From Ettlia oleoabundans (lineage: Eukaryota > Chlorophyta > Chlorophyceae > Chlamydomonadales), in assembly GCA_019693395.1 (NCBI GenBank), contig JAAMXP010003898.1, positions 1 through 22,359 on the forward strand: a DNA stretch of 22,359 nt, given 5' to 3'. Shown here piece after piece: positions 9,701-17,486 of this stretch. The notes under the pieces are model-generated. The model ran no database searches. It saw nothing but the letters and a program-made list of their open reading frames with translations, and was not told where the DNA came from. Positions within the stretch are counted from its first letter, which is position 1. Every line of letters begins with the position of its first letter. The translations under genes and the position numbers were made by a program.

Positions 9701-12700
9701 AACAAGTAGAGCAATCGGGTCAGGAAGGCATTGTGTGGGTGGTGGGAACTGTGTTATAAGCTGTGGGTGGATGAATGGAGCAATTATGTTGCATGGCATG
9801 ATTAGACTGGCCAAGAGGTGGTGTGGTGCTTGCAGCAGAGGCCCAGGTTCGAACAGTTAAGGCAAGCAGTGGGGCCGGTCCAAGTTGTTGCAGCAGACGG
9901 CTGTGGGAGCAGGGCAGTACAGGATGGTGGCGCGAATGTGGGCCTGGTAGCCGCCAGGGAGTGCCGTACAACGGTGACCGTCAGCTTTCCTGCGGGGGAC
10001 CAGGCACAGGGCCTCACCTTGTGCCCTGTGGCCGCCACGTTGCAGAGGGGGCAGAAGAAGTTCATGACATGAGGAGGTGCGCCAGCACCACTGCCAAAGG
10101 CAGCACCAGGGCCACCGCCAGGGCCAGCTGCCGCCAACTGTCCATGCTGCCCGCCAACCGCTGCACCCATCACTCCTTCTGTTGTCGCTGGCGACGAACC
10201 GCCTCCCACCGTGCCCGCCTGCAGCGGCGGCGGCGGTGACTGCTGCTGTGCCAGTCCAAGAGCTGTGGCTGTCGGCATCGCGTGCTGGCCCTGCATACTG
10301 CGGGGCAGCAAGTGCTGGGCCAGCAAGAGGCGGGAGGGCCAGTAACGTGCCACTATGCCTAGCCTGTGCAGGGCTGCCAGCGCCAACAGCGCTGCAGCAT
10401 TGGCTGCCTGTTGCTCGGAGGGCAGCGGCGGGCCCACAAACACATCAAGCGGCATGCTGACGCCTGCCGTGTGAAATCGCTCGGGAGGAAAGTAAGCCGA
10501 CGGCAGCGTCACGCTCGACTGGAACAGAAGCTGGGGAGCAGTTTCAGCCGCGGCCTGTGGAGCTTCCACCCTGCACTGGCCACCGTTCTCAACTGCGCCT
10601 GTTTCTTCGCTGGTAACTCGCTCATGGCGGTCGCTTTCGTGGCGAAGCCTAGCGCTGCCACGTCTGTCCAGCTTGGCAGGGCTGGCAGTCATGGTGGCCA
10701 AGGAAGGGGCAGTGCCGCACAGCCCAAGACACAGAGTGTCCAGTACCGTACGAGCGTGTTCCTCCAATACCGCCGCTGTGTTGCGGTGCGCCAACATTGT
10801 CAGCTTCTCCTCAGCAGCTGCATCACCCAGCAGTACCAGCTGCATCGCCGCCTGCATGCAAGAAGGACTCAGACGCCAGATTCAGGGTCAAAGAGCATAC
10901 GCATGCAAGCAGAGGCATGCACGGGAACATGGCCAGCGCTCATGCTACCAACAGACGGGCAGCTTGCTGGTTGACCCAACAATCAGCATGCCAGCCGTTT
11001 ATCCCTGAATCTGCACCAGACTGCTTAGCCAGCCCGCGTGCCTGCCTAAAGCAACTTGCAAGCGTATTGTACTGCCCAACAAGCCGCACAGTGACCTGCT
11101 CTCCCCTCATCCTCTGCACATTGCCACCTACATGCTGCTCCCAACTTTCCCTCAACCCCCCACCTTGAGCGCATGGTCCACCCGCCGCACTTCTCCCAGC
11201 GCCAGCACTTGGCTAGCTGTTGCCAGCACATGGCACTCCAGCCTCTGTCCACCATGCAGCGGTGAGCCGCCGTCCAACCCGGGCCCCTCCCCCGTGCCAT
11301 CGCCCGCCTCGTCCTGGGCCGCCACCGCCGCAGCTGAAAGCTTGTGGCAGGCGGAGAGGGCAGCAGAGTCAAGCTCCTGGCAGGAGGCGTGCAGTACATC
11401 GCCGGAGCTGTACCTGCAGGCGAGGAAGAAAGCTAAAGGGTGAGGACGGCATGCAGAGGAGGTCAGGTGTGCTGCCGTGCGGCACGCAATGATAGCACAG
11501 AAGCGGCGGGCCGAGAGCATGGCGGGCACAAGCGAGCCAGCATGCTGCATGGTTGCTGCCAACTACTGTACCAGATCAACCACCACGCGGTATGCCAGCA
11601 CAACAAGTACACATTTGCCAGTGGAGCGGCAAAAAGCAGCAGCACCCAGGGGGTTGGGCAATGACCTAACGCTAGTTGAGTCGGGGGAAGGGATACGTGA
11701 TCCCCAGGGTGGCTTGGCCCCTGCTATGCTCACCAAACCAAGATTTGGTAGGCAGCGATATGGCGCTCCAGCTCCGCCAGCTCCGATGCTGCCAACAGAT
11801 GCACCGCCATGCTACCGCCACACTGTGCAGGTGCAGCCGCCTTCCCTGCTGCCTCGGCTGCTGCCAATGCCTTTGGGGTGCTTGCCTGCTCTCCGGTGGC
11901 TGCTGGCTCTGCAGAAGAGGGCCCCGCAAAGGGGGATGGTGGTTGTGATGCTGGCTCGGCGGGCGCTGGCGCTGTTGCATGGGGAATTGCCAGCTCTACT
12001 CCCTCTCCATCTCCCCCTCCCGCTGCTGCTGCTTTGTCACCCAAGGAAGCCCCGTCATCCTCCGCCTCTGCCGCTCCCGTGCTGTTGTCCGCACCCTCTG
12101 GTGCCAGCTCCAGCCACCCGGCTGCTGTGGGGGCCGTTTGAAAGCTGTCGCTACCTGCGCTGTCGCTCGGCCCTAGGACTGCCTCTTCCCCTGCACTGGC
12201 AAGGTGCGACTTGCAATTGCGCGGGCTGCTCTTCCCATTCTCATGATGGTGAAGAAGCGCATCTTGGAAGAGGTGCACATCCACACCGGCCAACTGCTGC
12301 TGCTGCTGGGAGGCTGTCGACGTCAGCAGCTGTTGCAGCATCTGCACAGAATCTGCGGTACCAGCAACCACCGCCACCTGGCGTCGCCGCCCGCTGAGCT
12401 GGCAGTCCAACGCCAGCTCGCCCAGTAGCTCCACCAGCGCAGCTGAGCGGGCACAGCCCACAGCCGCCGCTGCAGGGGCAACACCGCTGCCGCGACCCAC
12501 AGCCGGGGTGGACGGCGGCTGCGGGCTGCTGCTGGACGTCAGGCTGCCTGTCTGCTGCTGCCGGTCCCCCGCCTGCTGCCGGTCTCCCGTTTCATCCTTG
12601 CTCGGCATTTGACAGGGCCGCTCCTCTGAAACCGGCTGCTGCAGGGCCCAGTGCAGCAGGGGCGAGGCTGCTGCCACTTGCAGAATACGGCACTTGAGCG

Positions 12701-15700
12701 GAGACGGCGCGCCCCCACCCAAGGGGCCCTGCGCAGTCAGACCCTCCTCCAGAAAAGCCGCCAGCGAATGCAGAGCGGCGGGCAGGCGTGCCAGGCAGGC
12801 AGCCGGGCCCTGCTCCAGCAGTAGCCTGCAATAGAGCAGGAAAAAGAGGCACGGGTAAAACAGCGGGACACCAGATCTGCCAGGAGGGGATGAGCAAGCA
12901 GGTAGCAGGGTGCTTGCAAGCTTTGCACCAGCTGTGATGAGTGCTTTTTACGGCACCCAAGCCATGGTAGGCCAGACAAAAGTCGGCGCGCAGCAGCCCA
13001 CCAGTCCATTCGAGCCGCTACTGACCTGAGGGCGCGCACACAGTCGAGCACGTGCATCATGAGTGCCAGAGCATCAGGCTCCCGCACGTGCTCGCCCTTG
13101 CTGGGCAGCGCGTTGCTGTGCCACAGGCTGTGGACTACCTGCACCAGCAGTTATCATGTCGGCATGGGGGCAGGCACGTGAGCAGTTTTTGAGTCTGGCG
13201 GTCATGCAACTGCAGGCTGCGATGGAACGGTGCACTACAAACCCGAGCGGCTTCTGCTCAGGCAAAAGCGCAGGTGTGGATAAACAACCATGACAGGATC
13301 ACGCATATGTTTGGTGCATGGAAATAGTGCTGTGCCCATGCAGCGGGACCAAAACTAATAGGCATTTCTGCGGCCAATGCTGCACATATGGCCGCAGAGA
13401 GATGGATGGCAGCAAGAAGTAGCCGCACACCACCTCACAAAATACACATACTGGGCCACATACTGGGCCACCCACCTGCAGCTCCACCTGCGCCCAGTCG
13501 TGCTGCATGGGGTCAGGCTGCTCCGCCGCTGCAGCGGCTGCTGAGCTGCTGCTGCCATGCTGCGGGGACGCCCCAAGCATACTGCTGAGTGGGGTTGCGG
13601 GGCTGGCCTCAGCGGCTGGGCTGGCTTTTGCAGACAGAGGGCTGGCTCCTGCTGGCATCCGGGGTGGCGTTGGAGTGTTGCTTGCAGCTGCAATGCCAGC
13701 CAGCAGCCCATGCACCGGGTGGTCAATGCCTGGGGCAGGTGGGGTGCCCGCTGCCGCGCTGCCGGCAGATGGGGTGCCGGGCGTGCCACCTGTGCCTGCT
13801 GCCACGCCGCTGCTGGTAGTTGACGAAAACTGCACCAATCTGCAAACAAGCGGGGGCCATAGTTGGTTTAAGTAATGCCCTTGTGCACCTCGGGAGCGGC
13901 ACTCAACATTCAGCACCTGCCCGGGACCAATAATCCTGCACCTGCATAACCGTACCAGCATCACCAACTAATAGCTGGCGCATCAGCATTCCATGCCCAG
14001 CTGAGCGCAGGCCCCCAATGAATCCAGCATTTCGTCCCCTGCCGAATGCCACAGCCAACCCGCAGCAAACGACCCACGTCAACAATTCATGCCTGGCCCA
14101 CCTGCCAAAGTGGTTGAGCCCAAACTCATGCAGCACATCCCATAGTCCCAGCAGGTGCTGCTGCAGCTGGCTGGCCAGGGCCTCTTCGGGCGGAGGCGGG
14201 GCATACGAGTGCAGCTGGATGCGGTCGTGGTGCAGCTGGGACTCCAGTGCAGCCAGGCCCGGCCCCGCCGGCAGCAGCAGCTGCGCCTGCACGCATGGTT
14301 GGAAGTTGAGGGGACCAGATCAAAACGTGGTTGAAGGTGGGGAAAGGATACAGGGAAGGGCTTGGAGGGAGAGGAGTGTGAATGGGTTGGTGGTGGTGTG
14401 TGGTGTGGTGGTGGGTTGGTGGGTGGGTGGGTGGGTGTAAAGGAGCTGTGCAGGATGTGCACCTGGCAAGCGAGCCAAGTACACCTTTCCCATTCTTGCC
14501 CAAGGGCGTAGCACCGTCTCGTGTCCAAACCCCAGTGCCCACCCAATCCCAGTGCAACCAACCCCCATTTCCGCCCACCATCCCTGCTACACCCACCTGC
14601 AGGCTGTGGCAGAGCTTGCGAAGGTTCTGGCGCAGGCGGTCAAAGGGACGGGGCTTGGTGGGCAGCTGGCTGGCCAGCACTCCCAGCACGCGCGGCCGCT
14701 GCTCCTCATCAGCCACTTTCCAGTACTCACGCACCAACGTGTTGGAGGGGTGGTTGCGCACCGCTGCGGGAAGGCAAGCAAGAAGGATTGCAGGAATCGT
14801 AGAATGGGAGTCAAGTTGCGGCAAACCATAGATGATTGCACAATGCTTCGGCTGAAAGCGGAGCCTGGCATCAAAGGGAGGTGCAGCAGCAAGGCATGCC
14901 AAGCTAATAGCTGGGTGTCTCAGCGAGGCAAAGTGTGGCGCAGCAGCGCACATGGCAGCATGCCCCATGGAGCTCCCGGGCACCACAGCAGACACACAGC
15001 GTGCCGCAGCGCAGCGTGCCTGTGAATGCATCCAGCAGTACCATGAGCGCCGCCTGCTCCAGGCGGTACACCCCAGTCTTGAGCAGGCGCAGCAGCAGGC
15101 CCGCAGTGAACACAAGCACGCGGCTGCAATAGAGGGCGGGCCATCACGGCAGGGGAAGGGGCTCATGTAAGGTTCCGTCAGGCGTGGAGGGATGGGTGGC
15201 GTGCTGGGGCTAGTTGCAGATGTTAAGTTACAAATAAACCAAGCAACTCATGGCAACAACCGATCCTGTTGCGACCTGCGATTTTGAAGTATTCGAGCGG
15301 TTGCAACACTGCTTTGCGCACCGCTGGCCACCCCAAACACCTCAACCTTCTTTCTTTCACTCCGCCATAGTACCCTAACCACGCAGATGCACACACACAT
15401 ATGCCTATGTACCCATCCACATTCCACACCTGGATTCGAACTGCTGTGGGAAGGAGTAGAGGAAATCGCCGCCGCAGAAGACCGCAGTGGGCAGGCCCAG
15501 CTCGGCACGCAGGCGCTGCACACACAGGGCAGCAGATAAGCGCTGAGTGGGCTGGCGAGCATATGAATGGCATGCAAAATAGGGCAAGTCTTCGGGAGCC
15601 TCGCAGCATGTAGCTTAGTGGCATTTGTAGCGCAGCAGGCAGAAGCAGCTGTGCAGGCAGCCACATGAAGTATCAAGCCGCAGTGGTGACAGCAAGCTGA

Positions 15701-16402
15701 GGGCCTGCATTGCCTGGAAGCAGAACTAGCTGTGCCACTAGAGCCAGCGCCCAGCACCCACCTGGGCGTGCGACAGGGCTTGCGCTGGCCGGTCCACCAC
15801 CACCAACACATGCCGGTCGGGGTGGCGCGCTGCCGCACTGCTCAGCACCGCGTCCGTGACTTCACGCAGGCCCAGACCTGCAGCGAACAATGCAATGTGC
15901 ATAAGAAAAGTAAGAATGGGCAGCAGGCAGTGCCAAGAGGCGGGCACTGAAGCCCTTTGACTGATCTGTTGATGCAACCGGCGGCTTCCTGCCGCATAAG
16001 TGCAGCGGCAGCTAGATCGCAGTGCACTATGCAACTCAGGTCACGAGTCACAGCACTTGCAAGGTGTGCACCTAGTGGAAGGAAGGTGACACAGTTTCCG
16101 GGGCAGCTGTTGATGGCCTCAACTAGTTCAGCCTGGTGTGGCGCTAAGCCAGCACCACCGCTGCCCCCGCTGCTGCCGTGCGGAGAGCCTGAGCTGCTTG
16201 GCCGCAGCGCCACTGCCACCTTCGCGTTCACAGCCGCTAGGCGGCTCTCCCAGTCGGCATTTGCAGCTAAAACAGCGCCTGACGAGTTGGGCGAGGCGCC
16301 CGCTGCGTCGGCGGTGCAGGCAGATAGCGCCACCGCCGCTTCCCGCAGGTGTTGCAGCTGAGCCGCGGCGCTTGCAGCCGTAGCTGCGGGCGAATCCTGC
16401 AT
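5750..16402 (-). CDS. Degenerate Dicer-type helicase fused to DUF283-like domain and five C2H2 zinc fingers
   Basis: Seventeen exons: 16402-16072, 15877-15762, 15515-15430, 15123-15020, 14763-14597, 14286-14102, 13839-13476, 13138-13026, 12825-11734, 11413-11164, 10851-10018, 9687-9441, 9302-9110, 8901-8391, 8068-7802, 7555-7114 and 6747-5750. Every junction keeps phase; the total is 6,300 nt (2,099 aa). An in-frame TAG lies upstream of the ATG. Domain order: degenerate SF2 helicase lobe 1 (~70-250), Hel2i-like region (~269-450), degenerate lobe 2 (~610-850), Dicer-dimerisation-like domain (~1043-1104), zinc fingers at 1203-1225, 1319-1341, 1371-1393, 1513-1535 and 1606-1628, then a Gly/Gln/Met-rich tail. 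I saw no PAZ or RNase III region. Inference: an RNA-binding protein that cannot hydrolyse ATP or cleave RNA and works in or against a small-RNA pathway. I know no described protein with this architecture. All splice sites except one (GC donor after 15020) are GT-AG. Alternative: two adjacent genes, which the continuous phase argues against. Confidence 0.8.
7532..10053 (-). other. Domain: array of five matrin/U1-type C2H2 zinc fingers
   Basis: Zinc ligands are C1203/C1206/H1219/H1225, C1319/C1322/H1335/H1341, C1371/C1374/H1387/H1393, C1513/C1516/H1529/H1535 and C1606/C1609/H1622/H1628. Every finger is Cx2Cx12Hx5H with a basic GxxHxxR-type ending (GFRHQRR, GRKHQRR, GKRHTRM, GVKHTRR, GRRHQKN). 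This spacing and ending are typical of the U1/matrin/JAZ class, which binds RNA or double-stranded RNA, not of the DNA-reading TFIIIA class (His spacing of 3-4). Introns interrupt fingers 1, 4 and 5 at three different places, each in phase 0. Long Ala/Gly/Ser-rich linkers separate the fingers. Confidence 0.88.
8541..8581 (+). repeat. Two tandem copies of a 21-bp unit in a coding exon
   Basis: The unit starting GAGGGGGGAGGCGGAGCCAG occurs twice in a row, at 8541-8561 and again from 8562. In the minus-strand protein it encodes a doubled SASPLPG-type heptapeptide between zinc fingers 3 and 4. Because it is a multiple of three it can change copy number without breaking the frame. Confidence 0.85.
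10348..10533 (-). other. Domain: Dicer-dimerisation (DUF283)-like
   Basis: Residues ~1043-1104 in exon 11. SSVTLPSAYFPPE is followed by MPLDVFVGPPLPSEQQAANA and ALLALAALHRLGIV. The Dicer DUF283 domain has a beta strand with a TLPS element, then GPP, then a helix of type SKKxAKxxAAlkAcexLHxlG. Strand, GPP turn and LHrLG helix occur here in the same order and spacing. In plant DCL proteins this dsRBD-like fold binds partner dsRBD proteins. Its position right after the helicase-like region strengthens the assignment of both. Confidence 0.65.
11734..14286 (-). other. Domain: Hel2i-like insert and degenerate helicase lobe 2
   Basis: Exons 6-9, residues 269-852. GLAALESQLHHDRIQ, then PPPPEEA and LLGLWDVLHEFG, resemble the plant Dicer insert (NLESKLD, then PMPSE, then MWSLHE). 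An Ala/Pro/Ser-rich stretch fills exon 7 (~330-450). ALVELLGELALDCQ and RRRQVAVVAGTADSVQMLQQ (636-655) resemble the start of the C-terminal helicase lobe (a conserved Leu-rich helix, then IVFVeRr-TA). Residues ~680-820 are an acidic, Ala/Gly/Pro-rich linker where motif V should lie. QCGGSMAVHLL (823-833) sits where QSRGRAR (motif VI) is expected, and an ELAELERHI helix follows. The remote similarity is mine by eye and has not been scored. Confidence 0.55.
14370..14437 (+). repeat. GGT/GGGT simple repeat in an intron
   Basis: This plus-strand stretch inside intron 5 of the helicase/zinc-finger gene is nearly pure G and T, ending in GGTGGGTGGGTGGGTGGGTG. The gene is read from the other strand, so its transcript carries the CCCACC complement. 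The four or more G-runs could form a G-quadruplex on the template strand. Confidence 0.8.
14597..16402 (-). other. Domain: helicase lobe 1, ATPase motifs lost
   Basis: Exons 1-5, residues ~70-268. The line-up with Dicer/RIG-I-type helicases is by recall. APHQAELVEAI resembles the YQxE element before motif I. FLPLGLGLREV (107-117) stands where LPTGSGKT is expected, so the Walker lysine and threonine are Leu114 and Arg115. HVLVVVDRPAQAL is motif Ia-like. LPTAVFCGGDF matches the LxVgxYcGG element, and VLVFTAGLLLRLL replaces VLVMTPqiLL. MVLLDAFTAVRNHPSN replaces VLDECHHAVKNHPYN, so DExH reads L-D-A-F. RPRVLGVLASQL replaces RPRVLGLTASP (motif III). The scaffold residues are kept while catalytic ones are gone, which points to a fold preserved for another use. 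Confidence 0.72.
14764..15019 (-). other. GC-AG intron inside the degenerate DExH motif
   Basis: The exon ends TTCACAG and the intron starts GCACGC; the acceptor is TCCCGCAG. Joining 15020 to 14763 makes an alanine codon and gives DAFT-A-VRNHPSN, which lines up residue for residue with Dicer DECHHAVKNHPYN. The good family match across the junction is the main reason to accept a GC donor here. Confidence 0.75.
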
Positions 16403-17486
16403 TCTCCTGCTATGCTATCTCAGGGGAAAGAGGCGGGCGGTGCTCTCAAACCTCAAGTGTGGGAAGCGATCCCGTGGCGGTCGCGTTGCCGGCAATATTT
16501 GTCGGGTCCTCGCGAAGTAATTGGAGCGACCATTAGGAGCCCACACTGCGGCTGCCCTCGGCTGGGCAAGCACCACGCGCTTAGCTAAACTGGTTACGAA
16601 CGCAAGCAGCAGCGTACAGCAGGTGTATAACGCATTTACGCATGAATTTGTGCAAGGGGAACCCGTGCAAGCAAGGTGGTTGAGCAGCTTCCCATCTTTT
16701 CGCCGCCGCCTGTACTAGCGCTGGCCTAGGACCAGTCACAGGTGTGAGATGTGGCAGTTCCCCCCGAAAGTGCTGGCATCACCTGTCACGCAAGAACAAT
16801 CAAGGGGTCGAGAGACAGCGCTTACAGTGGCTCAGCCATCTGATGAGGGGAAGGTGGGGATCAGGGGCGGGGGTGGGCTGGGCGGGCGACTATGCCGCCG
16901 CCGATGATGCAAACTTGAAAACAACAGAAAAGAATAGATTGGGATGTGGCTTTTGGCAAGACAAGGTGAGCCACTGTCTGACCATAATAAGGAGTGCATG
17001 CAGTTTCTAGGTCGACAAAGCCCGGGAGCCTTAAGATGGGAGATCAGGGTATATGATGCCACTTTTGAACATGCGTTCACGCAGGGGCAGGGGATCAATG
17101 TGGACGTGAAAGAATGGCAGGCGGATAGGACGTCCGTCAGAAAAGAAAAAGTTCACTGGAGAGGTCGTGAATCAAAGGGGCAGCAGGTTCAAGGTGAGTG
17201 TCTGTCATTGATGCAGTGGCATGCCTCCAGGCGGGCGTTTAAAGGTTATGATATGAAAATGAAAGGAGTGCTTGGCATTGTTACCCAGGTACCTGTGAGC
17301 CACAGGGGTGCAGGAAACTGCTGCGAGGGGGATATATCAGAAACTGGTCAAATGCAGGCGATGCATACAAGCGAAGGGTGGATGGCGGGCATTGGCTCAT
17401 GAGGCCACCAAAGCTGCGGTAACATGACCTGCAACCCACATTAGGGCTGGAATGCCAGCAATCAGTCCTCCATGAAGGAAGCCTTC
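16403..17486. other. Intergenic region with leader of the helicase/zinc-finger gene and 3' UTR of the coiled-coil gene
   Basis: About 1.08 kb without a gene I can support. Both neighbours are transcribed leftward, so this should hold the 3' untranslated region of the coiled-coil gene and the promoter of the helicase/zinc-finger gene. It is poorer in G+C than the exons. A 152-codon plus-strand frame at 16944-17402 shows no recognisable motif, signal peptide or transmembrane segment. Confidence 0.5.
16822..16826 (-). terminator. TGTAA polyadenylation signal for the coiled-coil gene
   Basis: This is the only minus-strand TGTAA word that I found between the stop at 17487 and the next gene. It would give a 3' untranslated region of about 660-680 bases, a normal length in chlorophycean algae. 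Confidence 0.4.

Noticed and set aside
11477..12397. 306-codon plus-strand open frame
   Set aside because: It lies opposite exon 9 of the helicase/zinc-finger gene. Open antisense frames are expected over GC-rich exons, and its sequence is Pro/Leu/His-rich noise without motifs.
14126..15166. 346-codon minus-strand open frame
   Set aside because: It reads through two introns in a frame other than that of the conserved helicase segments, which are explained by separate spliced exons.
5750..16402. The large gene as a decayed Dicer pseudogene
   Set aside because: Seventeen exons keep frame without a stop, splice sites are intact, and structural but not catalytic residues are conserved. Random decay would not leave this pattern.
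5750..16402. The large gene as an ordinary functional Dicer
   Set aside because: No PAZ or RNase III signature was seen anywhere in the 17 exons, and helicase motifs I, II and VI lack catalytic residues.
16944..17402. 152-codon plus-strand frame in the intergenic region
   Set aside because: No recognisable domain, start context or splice pattern, and it lies in what should be the 3' untranslated region of the coiled-coil gene or the promoter of the helicase/zinc-finger gene.
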